A DNA stretch of 7,460 nt from ZC4RG30 sp039800965 (GTDB lineage Bacteria; Pseudomonadota; Gammaproteobacteria; Steroidobacterales; Steroidobacteraceae), in assembly GCA_039800965.1 (NCBI GenBank), contig JBDLPS010000077.1, forward strand, positions 1-7,460, given 5' to 3'. The position numbers and the translations under genes were made by a program. This document shows, in pieces, positions 1 to 5,048 of this stretch (position 1 is its first letter; the number at the start of each line of letters is the position of its first letter). Under the pieces are notes generated by a model. That model was not told the DNA's origin and did not search any database. It worked only from the letters and a program-made list of their open reading frames with translations.

Positions 1-148
1 GCTGCATTTCAGGCCACCGCGCCAGGGGCGCAATCCCAAGACCGGCGAGGCGGTCGCGCTCGACGGCAAGTACGTGCCGCACTTCAAGCCCGGCAAGGAC
101 CTGCGCGAGCGGGTCAACGAAGGCGCTGGAACCCCGATCCGCGACTGA
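1..148 (+). CDS. ihfB: Integration host factor subunit beta, C-terminal end (partial)
   Basis: This is the last 48 codons of a gene that begins outside the window. The reading frame starts at base 2 and ends at TGA 146-148. The translation contains RPPRQGRNPKTG followed by KYVPHFKPGKDLRERVN. That is the DNA-binding arm and C-terminal helix of the HU/IHF family, including the proline of the RNPKTG loop, which in known IHF intercalates between base pairs. The KxVPHFKPGKxLRxRVN ending is typical of IHF beta rather than HU or IHF alpha. IHF beta pairs with IHF alpha in the nucleoid and sharply bends DNA in recombination, replication and transcription. The protein ends in a short tail (EGAGTPIRD) beyond the conserved helix; such tails vary between species. 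The promoter and N-terminus are not visible. Confidence 0.95.
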   Translation, partial: LHFRPPRQGRNPKTGEAVALDGKYVPHFKPGKDLRERVNEGAGTPIRD

Positions 149-157
149 TTCCACAAT

Positions 158-177
158 CGGGCCATTCGCGCCCGTTT
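158..177 (+). terminator. Possible weak terminator after ihfB
   Basis: Ten bases after the ihfB stop, CGGGC (158-162) can pair with GCCCG (170-174) around a 7-nt loop, followed directly by TTT. The stem has only 5 bp and the T run is short, so this may be a weak intrinsic terminator or chance in GC-rich DNA. Its position right behind the stop codon is the main argument for it. Confidence 0.3.
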
Positions 178-238
178 CGCCGGCGGCCGACGAGCCTGCC
201 GCGCGGCTACGCTGCCTCCTCCCACACAACGCATGCAC

Positions 239-243
239 GGAGG
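239..243 (+). promoter_or_regulatory. Shine-Dalgarno site of the ComEA-like gene
   Basis: GGAGG lies 8 nt before the ATG at 252. It supports this start over the ATG at 233, which opens a different frame. No convincing -35/-10 pair is visible in 149-251. A TACGCT hexamer at 208-213 sits at a plausible -10 distance but lacks a -35. Confidence 0.7.
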
Positions 244-251
244 CATACGCG

Positions 252-599
252 ATGAATATTTTTCCCCGGTCCCCGTCTTCCCGGATGTTCGCGCTCGGGC
301 TGGCAACGTTCAGCCTGCTGGCGGGCGCTGCACCGGCCTGGGCTGCGCCCGTCAACATCAATACCGCCGATGCGCAGGCCATCGCGCAGGGCCTGAAGGG
401 CATAGGGCTCAAGCGCGCCCAGGCGATCGTGGATTACCGCGCAAAGCACGGCGCTTTCCGATCCGCGGACGAGTTGGCGCAGGTCAAGGGGCTCGGTGCG
501 AAAGTGATCCAGAAGAACAGGGCGGATATCCGCGTCGACGGGCGACCGCCTGCAGCGCCTGTGGCGGGCCGGCCGGCGACTGCCGCCACCAGGCACTGA
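252..599 (+). CDS. comEA: ComEA-type helix-hairpin-helix DNA-binding protein, secreted
   Basis: This 115-residue protein has a Sec signal peptide (about residues 1-31, hydrophobic core 13-27, likely cleavage after AWA at 29-31). One compact ComEA-like domain follows. It begins with VNINTADAQ (34-42) and carries two helix-hairpin-helix turns: LKGIGLKRAQAI (48-59) and VKGLGAKVIQKN (78-89). The tail from about residue 96 is rich in Ala, Pro and Arg and looks disordered. Family members bind double-stranded DNA without sequence preference. In Gram-negative bacteria the short signal-peptide form works in the periplasm, holding DNA taken up through the competence pilus and secretin. The length fits this short form. 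The start is supported by GGAGG at 239-243. The gene lies alone between ihfB and galU on the same strand. No other uptake gene is nearby apart from the distant GspE/PilB-like ATPase, so a role in transformation is inferred from family only. Confidence 0.85.
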   Translation: MNIFPRSPSSRMFALGLATFSLLAGAAPAWAAPVNINTADAQAIAQGLKGIGLKRAQAIVDYRAKHGAFRSADELAQVKGLGAKVIQKNRADIRVDGRPPAAPVAGRPATAATRH

Positions 600-631
600 T
601 GCTGAATCTTCGCTGAAAGTCCCGGCCACAT

Positions 632-658
632 CCATCGATGGCGCCCCGTGCTTACGGG
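632..658. promoter_or_regulatory. Two short inverted repeats between the ComEA-like gene and galU
   Basis: CCATCGATGG (632-641) is a perfect 10-bp palindrome. Just beyond it, CCCGT (645-649) pairs with ACGGG (654-658) around a GCTT loop. No T run follows, so this is not a standard terminator. The repeats lie just upstream of the proposed galU -10 element and could be an operator, or chance in GC-rich DNA. Confidence 0.2.
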
Positions 659-681
659 ACGTCATCGAGTTCGACTACCAT
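652..681 (+). promoter_or_regulatory. Candidate galU promoter
   Basis: TACCAT at 676-681 fits four of six positions of the sigma-70 -10 consensus and lies 31 nt before the proposed GTG start at 713. A poor -35 (TTACGG, 652-657) lies 18 nt upstream. The hexamer sits in CTACCATC, which recurs upstream of the Tat-signal gene (4580-4587) at a similar distance from its start. The -35 is weak, so the evidence is mainly the repeated -10 context. Confidence 0.35.
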
Positions 682-712
682 CGGTACATCCCGTCCAACC
701 CAGGGTGTACGC

Positions 713-1648
713 GTGACGAAGCAAGTAATCCGAACGGCCGTGTTCCCGGTGGCGGGGCGTGGCACGCGCTTCCTGCCTGCGACGAAGGCGAGCCCCAAGG
801 AGATGCTCCCGATCGTCGACAAGCCGCTGATTCAGTACGCGGTCGAAGAAGCGGTTGCAGCGGGCGCCCGGCGGCTGATCTTCGTGACGGGCGCATCCAA
901 GCGTGCGATCGAGGATCACTTCGATAAGGATGCCGAACTCGAGCACCTGCTGGATTCGCAAGGCAAGTCCGAACTCGCCGACCTCGTCCGCGGCGTCTTG
1001 CCGAAGGACGCTACCTGCGTCTACATCCGCCAGCCTGAACCACTGGGTCTGGGTCATGCAGTGCTCTGCGCGCAGCCGGTCGTGGGCGATGAGCCCTTCT
1101 TCGTGCACCTGGCCGATGACCTCATCGATGCCGAGGTGCCGTGCCTGAAGCAGATGGCGCAGGTCTACAAGCAGAAGGGCGGCAGCGTGCTGGGCGTGGA
1201 GGAGGTGCCTCCGTCAGACACCGACAAGTACGGCATCGTCCAGACCAAGGGTGCCCCCGCGAAGGTCAGCCGGATACATGGCATCGTCGAAAAGCCGAAA
1301 CCGGCGGTCGCGCCGTCCAACCTCGCGGTCGTGGGTCGTTACGTGCTGACGCCGCGGATCTTCAAGCACCTTGAGAAGATCGGGCAGGGCGCCGGCGGGG
1401 AGATCCAGTTGACCGATGGCATCGCGCGCCTGATGCGCGAGCAGGCCGTCCATGCCTACCGATTCCAGGGCAAGCGCTATGACTGCGGCAGCAAGCATGG
1501 ATACCTGCAGGCCACCGTCGAATACGCGCTGAACCACCACAAGCTGGGCGGAGCCTTCCGTGACTATCTGGCCGAGCTGGTGGCATCCGGCGGCGCAGGC
1601 CCAGTGACCCCGGGACCGGCGAAGCGCCCGACCCGTCGCAGGCGCTGA
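713..1648 (+). CDS. galU: UTP--glucose-1-phosphate uridylyltransferase
   Basis: This 311-residue cytoplasmic enzyme makes UDP-glucose and pyrophosphate from UTP and glucose 1-phosphate. UDP-glucose supplies LPS core, exopolysaccharide and galactose metabolism. The nucleotide-binding signature GRGTRFLPATK (15-25) is followed by SPKEMLPIVDKPLIQY (27-42). Further family landmarks are GLGHAVLCA (112-120), the acidic pair in LADDLI (133-138), IVEKPKP (191-197), SNLAVVGRYVL (202-212), GGEIQLTD (228-235) and YDCGSKHGY (256-264). I chose GTG 713, giving the N-terminus MTKQVIRTAVFPVAG, because GalU proteins normally have only a few residues before the KAVFPVAG strand. An AGGGTG sequence (702-707) can act as ribosome site. 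The upstream ATG at 638 would add 25 Ser/Thr-rich residues, precede the likely promoter and lack a ribosome site. The second residue of the usual GxGTR loop is Arg here, where Leu is common. The protein ends in a basic tail, KRPTRRRR, past the conserved fold. Confidence 0.93.
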   Translation: MTKQVIRTAVFPVAGRGTRFLPATKASPKEMLPIVDKPLIQYAVEEAVAAGARRLIFVTGASKRAIEDHFDKDAELEHLLDSQGKSELADLVRGVLPKDATCVYIRQPEPLGLGHAVLCAQPVVGDEPFFVHLADDLIDAEVPCLKQMAQVYKQKGGSVLGVEEVPPSDTDKYGIVQTKGAPAKVSRIHGIVEKPKPAVAPSNLAVVGRYVLTPRIFKHLEKIGQGAGGEIQLTDGIARLMREQAVHAYRFQGKRYDCGSKHGYLQATVEYALNHHKLGGAFRDYLAELVASGGAGPVTPGPAKRPTRRRR

Positions 1649-1652
1649 GGGA

Positions 1653-2891
1653 CTACTGCGAGGCTGATGCGTTCTGGCGTGGCAGCACCCGCCAGGCGAT
1701 GACGAGCGCGGCCAGCAGCAGGGCGGCTGACAGGAAATAGGGCGCGCCCTGCAGGGGACCGTCCCCGTGCCGTACCGCGAGCGAGAAGACCTGCGTGAAC
1801 AGGACCGGGCCGAGCATGCCGGTCATCGCCCGGATGCTGCCCAGGGCGCCCTGCAGCTTGCCCTGTTCTGAAGGGTCGACGCGGTGGCTCATCAGGGACT
1901 GGATCGAAGGACCGGCCACGCCCCACATCGCGATGAAGGCGATACCGGTGAGGAATACGGCACCGCTGGTGGCCAGGGCGAAGATGCAGCAACCCGTGAT
2001 GCCGAACAGAAGCCCCAGCAGCGCGGCGTTGCGCTCGCCGACGCGGCGCACGAGCGGCCTGACGACGGTCGTCGACACGATGCCGCTGGCGACGCCGACA
2101 AGGGCCAGCGCAAGGCCCTCGCCGCGCTCGGTCCAGCCATAACGCTGGTCCGTGTAGAGGACGAACATGTTGGGCAGGGCCTCGTGGGCCAGTGCCATGA
2201 CGACGACCGCACCGGCGAGCCCCAGCAGCTCGGGGTGCGAAGACAGCAATCGCAGCGAGCCGAAGACATGGGCGTTCTTCAGGCTGAACGGGCGGCGCTT
2301 TTCGCGGGGCAATGATTCGGGAAGGATGAAGAAGCCGTAGGCGGCGTTGGCCAGGCTCAGCGCACCTGCAACCCAGAACGGCAGGCGCAGGTCGATGGCG
2401 CCGAGCAGGCCGCCCAGGGCCGGCCCGATCACGAAGCCGATGCCAAACGCCGCTCCCAGCATGCCAAAACGTGCCGCCCGCTCCGCCGGTGGCGTGACAT
2501 CTGCGATATATGCACCGGCCGTCGGGTAGCTGGCCGAGGTGATGCCGGACGCGATGCGGCCGACCAGCAGCCAGGACAGCGAGGGCGACAGTGCCATCAG
2601 CAGATAATCGAGGCCAAGCCCGAGATTGGAGAGCAGGATCACGCTGCGTCGGCCGAAGCGGTCGGAAAGGGCACCGATCACCGGCGAGAACACGAACTGC
2701 ATCGCCGCCCACAAGGTGGCGAACAGACCGACATACAGGGCGGCACTGCTCACGTCCCCCGCGCGGAACTGCAGGATCAACTTGGGCAACACCGGCGCGG
2801 TGATGCCCACGGCCATCATGTCCAGCGCAACGGTGATGAAGATGAAGATGAAGGCGGCCGATCCCGGCGCCGGGTTCTTGTTCTGATGCAC
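1653..2891 (-). CDS. TetA-like (TCR/Tet family) MFS drug:proton antiporter
   Basis: This 412-residue inner-membrane protein has the 12 hydrophobic segments of a DHA1 major facilitator. The closest recognisable relatives are TetA exporters. Residues 20-30 (TVALDMMAVGI) match TetA TM1 with its Asp (D24). Motif A between TM2 and TM3 is GALSDRFGRR (73-82). LDYLLMALSP (94-103) carries the TM3 Asp (D95). GRIASGIT (111-118) and AGAYIAD (125-131) follow TetA closely, and the antiporter motif C is GIGFVIGPALGG (150-161). The second half keeps GERNAALLG (285-293) and QGKLQGALGS (343-352). However, the Asp that TetA has in TM9 (IADGTG) is Gly297 here, so tetracycline export should not be assumed; the substrate is unknown. 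The start codon is GTG at 2891, without a clear ribosome site. It lies 9 nt after the stop of the DsbA-family gene, so translational coupling is likely. The gene converges on galU with 4 nt between stops. No tetR-type regulator lies beside it. Confidence 0.9.
   Translation of the reverse strand: MHQNKNPAPGSAAFIFIFITVALDMMAVGITAPVLPKLILQFRAGDVSSAALYVGLFATLWAAMQFVFSPVIGALSDRFGRRSVILLSNLGLGLDYLLMALSPSLSWLLVGRIASGITSASYPTAGAYIADVTPPAERAARFGMLGAAFGIGFVIGPALGGLLGAIDLRLPFWVAGALSLANAAYGFFILPESLPREKRRPFSLKNAHVFGSLRLLSSHPELLGLAGAVVVMALAHEALPNMFVLYTDQRYGWTERGEGLALALVGVASGIVSTTVVRPLVRRVGERNAALLGLLFGITGCCIFALATSGAVFLTGIAFIAMWGVAGPSIQSLMSHRVDPSEQGKLQGALGSIRAMTGMLGPVLFTQVFSLAVRHGDGPLQGAPYFLSAALLLAALVIAWRVLPRQNASASQ
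2835..2852. repeat. Hexanucleotide tandem repeat (GATGAA)3 inside the MFS gene
   Basis: Three perfect copies of GATGAA on the plus strand read as TTCATC on the coding strand and encode the run Phe-Ile-Phe-Ile-Phe-Ile (residues 14-19) at the start of TM1. Gain or loss of one unit would keep the frame and alter TM1 by two residues. Confidence 0.8.
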
Positions 2892-2900
2892 GCCGGTATT

Positions 2901-3536
2901 CTAATGCAGCGTCTTGCGGCCCGAGGCCTGTATCGCGGTTACGAATCCGGACGGATCACCGAAATAGCCCTGGGGCGCGAGTTCCGCGAAATGCCCGTCC
3001 CGCTCGATGAAGACCGCGGGAAAACCGCCCACGCCCAGTTGCTGCATCAATCGCTGCGACTGCTGCATATGGGAGTCCGCCGCCGCAGGATCCAGCATGG
3101 CCTGAAAGGCATCGGCGTCCAGGCCGATACCCTGCGCCAGTCGCCGCAGCGTGTCAGCCTCGACCACATGTGCGCCGTCGACGTAGTGGGCGGACTGGAT
3201 CGCCCGCAACATCTCGAGGTCCGCGCCGGGTCGCAAGGCACCGGCTGCGAGTACGGCGGCTGTCGTCGGCTGTGAATGCAGCACCATCCCGTCGCTGGGC
3301 AGCAGCCCGTCGAGATAGCGCTGACCATAAGGCTGGCCGCTGAGCTGGCCGACGCGGGCGTCGGCCAGGCGGATCTGCCGGCGTACCGCCGCGGGCAGCA
3401 CCGTGGGGCGAGGCCAGAGGCAGCCGCCGTGCAGGTGCATCTCCACGTCCGGCAAGGCCGCGGCAGCCTTGATCAATGGGGCGATGCCGTAGCACCAGCC
3501 GCACAGGGGATCGAAAAAATAATGGACCTTGATCAC
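2901..3536 (-). CDS. DsbA-family (thioredoxin-fold) protein, cytoplasmic, CGWC motif
   Basis: This 211-residue protein starts directly with a beta strand and the active site: MIKVHYFFDPLCGWCYG. The CxxC pair is C12/C15. No signal peptide precedes it, so it should act in the cytoplasm, unlike classical DsbA. A long mostly helical insertion follows (about 45-165), as in DsbA and 2-hydroxychromene-2-carboxylate isomerase folds. The thioredoxin fold then resumes at GVGGFPAVFIE (168-178), with the cis-proline P173 next to F172. The PLCGWCYG signature is that of the FrnE-like predicted disulfide isomerases. Members are proposed to oxidise or isomerise thiols, but substrates are mostly unknown. One further Cys (C39) is present. 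The start is GTG at 3536. A GAGG overlapping the upstream stop lies 12 nt before it, which is rather far. The gene sits between the NTF2-like secreted protein (14-nt gap) and the MFS exporter (9-nt gap), so all three probably share an mRNA. A role in managing a thiol-reactive or redox-active compound exported by the MFS protein is possible but speculative. Confidence 0.82.
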   Translation of the reverse strand: MIKVHYFFDPLCGWCYGIAPLIKAAAALPDVEMHLHGGCLWPRPTVLPAAVRRQIRLADARVGQLSGQPYGQRYLDGLLPSDGMVLHSQPTTAAVLAAGALRPGADLEMLRAIQSAHYVDGAHVVEADTLRRLAQGIGLDADAFQAMLDPAAADSHMQQSQRLMQQLGVGGFPAVFIERDGHFAELAPQGYFGDPSGFVTAIQASGRKTLH

Positions 3537-3550
3537 GGAATGCCCGGACC

Positions 3551-4537
3551 TCAGCGGTTCCAGTCGTCCCAGGGCGACGGCATGTTGTAAGGCACCGTGA
3601 TGAAGTCCGCCTCGATCTGCTCGATCGCGTTGTCCTTAAGCTTGAAGGCCTCGAACAGGTAGAAGCTGTGTGGACGACGCACCGGTGACTTCACCACCGT
3701 GCCGTCGGTGAGCTTGTAGCTGTCGATCGCTCCCGCATGATCGATGAAGCCGGCTGCGAGCACCACGCCACGCTCCTCGTCGACCAGCGGGAAGCGGCGT
3801 GCACGCAGGCGCGTGTCGTAGCGGTAGTTGCCCGCCTTGAACTGTTCCTCGCAGCCCAGTCGCGCCACGGGCACCACGGCGAAGGAGGGGTTGTTCGTCG
3901 TCTGCACGCCGTTCTCCACGCGCTTGCAGTCCTTGTGGAACTTCGTGAACAGCTGTCCGTCGTTCAATTGCAGCGTGTCGAAGTACCCATCGGCCAGCGA
4001 GATCATGCGGGCGCGCGGCAGGCGCTGCGAGGGCGGCAGGACCTCGTTCATCGCCGGCTTGTTCTCGAACTTCTGGCCTTCGAACTTGATGCCTGAGTCC
4101 GACTGCCGCACGACCAGGGTCTCGGCCTCCGATACCAGACCCCCTTCGATCTTCAGGCGGATGGTCGTGGCCGAGGTTTCATCGGTTTCGGTCGCGGTCG
4201 TGAACAGCGCCACCTGCCCAGTGAGCGGATCGGCGAAGCGCAGGTCGTAGGGGCCGAGCGCGGTGATCGTCGCCCAGAGTCCATCGCCGACCATCAATGC
4301 CACGTTGTTTTCGGTGTTGCGCACGTGATGCGCCCACTTCACGCGCGACGGGTCGTGCGCCTTGAGGGCGGCCACGTAAGCGTCCAGCACTTTGTACAGT
4401 TCCGCGCGGCTGGTGGCCGGCAGCGCGGCGTTGTGTCGTGCGTCCGGCAGCCAGTTCTCGTTGGAGGAGGAGGCGGCGAGGGCGGGCGTGGTGACCGCCA
4501 GGGCCAGGAGGGCGGCCAGGGTGCGCAGGTTCGTCAT
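3551..4537 (-). CDS. Secreted protein of unknown function with two NTF2-like halves
   Basis: This 328-residue protein has a clear Sec signal peptide (residues 1-21, MTNLRTLAALLALAVTTPALA, likely cleavage after ALA). The mature part seems to hold two related halves. The first (about 42-145) has a helix-rich start (RAELYKVLDAYVAALKAHD), then TENNVALMVGDGLW (75-88), DPLTGQVALF (103-112) and a strand, IRLKIEGGLVSEAETLV (126-142). The second (about 173-315) runs RARMISLADGYFDTLQLND, CKRVENG (204-210), RGVVLAAGFIDH (256-267) and a matching strand, FEAFKLKDNAIEQIEADFI (295-313). This order of helices, then sheet ending in a 'K-x-G/D-x-I-x-E-x-E' strand, is what NTF2/SnoaL-like domains look like. I recognise no catalytic motif. 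The only two cysteines of the mature protein (C204, C229) are both in the second half and could form a disulfide. It is the first gene of the probable minus-strand operon. The ribosome site is weak (GGGGA, 10 nt before ATG 4537). The biological role is unknown. Confidence 0.8.
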   Translation of the reverse strand: MTNLRTLAALLALAVTTPALAASSSNENWLPDARHNAALPATSRAELYKVLDAYVAALKAHDPSRVKWAHHVRNTENNVALMVGDGLWATITALGPYDLRFADPLTGQVALFTTATETDETSATTIRLKIEGGLVSEAETLVVRQSDSGIKFEGQKFENKPAMNEVLPPSQRLPRARMISLADGYFDTLQLNDGQLFTKFHKDCKRVENGVQTTNNPSFAVVPVARLGCEEQFKAGNYRYDTRLRARRFPLVDEERGVVLAAGFIDHAGAIDSYKLTDGTVVKSPVRRPHSFYLFEAFKLKDNAIEQIEADFITVPYNMPSPWDDWNR

Positions 4538-4558
4538 GGTGTTCGAATCCCCGAGGTC

Positions 4559-4586
4559 TTGTTTATTCTCGCGTGGAGTCTACCAT
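4559..4586 (+). promoter_or_regulatory. Candidate promoter of the Tat-signal gene
   Basis: TTGTTT (4559-4564) and TACCAT (4581-4586) are 16 nt apart and resemble sigma-70 -35 and -10 elements. The predicted start point near 4593 would leave a leader of about 30 nt before ATG 4624. The -10 lies within CTACCATC, the same octamer as upstream of galU. No convincing promoter for the divergent minus-strand operon could be found in 4538-4623. Confidence 0.35.
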
Positions 4587-4588
4587 CC

Positions 4589-4602
4589 GTTGCGACAGCA
4601 AC
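4589..4602. promoter_or_regulatory. Inverted repeat in the divergent intergenic region
   Basis: GTTGC (4589-4593) and GCAAC (4598-4602) form a perfect 5-bp inverted repeat around GACA, just past the predicted -10 and near the middle of the 86-nt divergent spacer. It could be an operator that controls both directions or a small hairpin at the 5' end of the plus-strand transcript. It is short and may be chance. Confidence 0.25.
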
Positions 4603-4623
4603 CGCATAGGCGGGGAGAATGCG

Positions 4624-5037
4624 ATGAGCGAAGCACTCAAGGTCAAGGCGAGCCGGCGTCGTTTCCTGGCGGGGGTCGGCATCGCAGGCGCTGCCGGTGC
4701 CGCAGCTGCAGGCCCGGCAACGGTGATGCTCGGCGCTCCGGAGGCGGCCGGCGCGGCCACCGTGATTCTCCACGATTCCCGCATCCCGCTGCCGGCGGAT
4801 GTCGCGGCCCGACTGCAGGCCAACGGTGCGCAGGTCATCACGCTCGGTGATGATCCCGTCCGCCTGTGGCGCACCGAGGTCGGCGCCGTGCTGCGCAAGC
4901 CGGACACGCGGTTGTTCGGCGTGACGCGGTGGTCGGACTACCTCATCGTGCGCGGCCTTGCGGCGGAATCCCGCCGGCATGCGCGCCATGAACAGCATCA
5001 CCCTGAGAGCGGCCACTTCACCTGGCTGATCGCCTGA
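4624..5037 (+). CDS. Small twin-arginine-signal protein of unknown function
   Basis: This 137-residue protein has a Tat signal: SRRRFLAG (10-17) fits the S-R-R-x-F-L consensus. It is followed by a Gly/Ala-rich, weakly hydrophobic stretch (18-37) and Ala-rich candidate cleavage sites around residues 41-45. The Tat pathway exports folded proteins, so the mature part probably folds in the cytoplasm first. The mature part is only about 90 residues: TVILHDSRIPLP, an amphipathic helix (ADVAARLQANG), VITLGDDPVRLWR, then GVTRWSDYLIVRGLAAE and a His-rich end (RRHARHEQHHPESGHFTW). It contains no Cys and no cofactor motif that I know. ATG 4624 was chosen because GGAG (4614-4617) lies 6 nt before it. An in-frame ATG at 4573 would add 17 residues that precede the Tat motif and overlap the promoter. 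It is divergent from the NTF2-like gene and 11 nt before the four-Cys gene, likely in one operon with the latter. I do not recognise the family. Confidence 0.75.
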   Translation: MSEALKVKASRRRFLAGVGIAGAAGAAAAGPATVMLGAPEAAGAATVILHDSRIPLPADVAARLQANGAQVITLGDDPVRLWRTEVGAVLRKPDTRLFGVTRWSDYLIVRGLAAESRRHARHEQHHPESGHFTWLIA

Positions 5038-5048
5038 GCCCGTCCGCC

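Noticed and set aside
638..712. Longer GalU start at ATG 638
   Set aside because: It adds 25 residues unlike any GalU N-terminus, lacks a ribosome site and would begin upstream of the probable promoter. GTG 713 fits the family.
1564..2712. Long minus-strand open frame (382 codons) overlapping the MFS gene
   Set aside because: It is rich in Arg, Pro, Ala and Gly with no family signature, and is an out-of-frame shadow of the MFS gene, common in GC-rich DNA.
1653..2891. Acquired tetracycline-resistance cassette
   Set aside because: No tetR, insertion sequence, inverted ends or composition shift is visible, the gene sits in a chromosomal operon, and the TM9 Asp is absent.
4536..4556. GTTCGAATCCCC resembles the T-loop of a tRNA
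   Set aside because: The flanking bases do not form the 5-bp T-stem, and no anticodon arm, D-arm or acceptor stem can be built around it. It is the leader of the NTF2-like gene.
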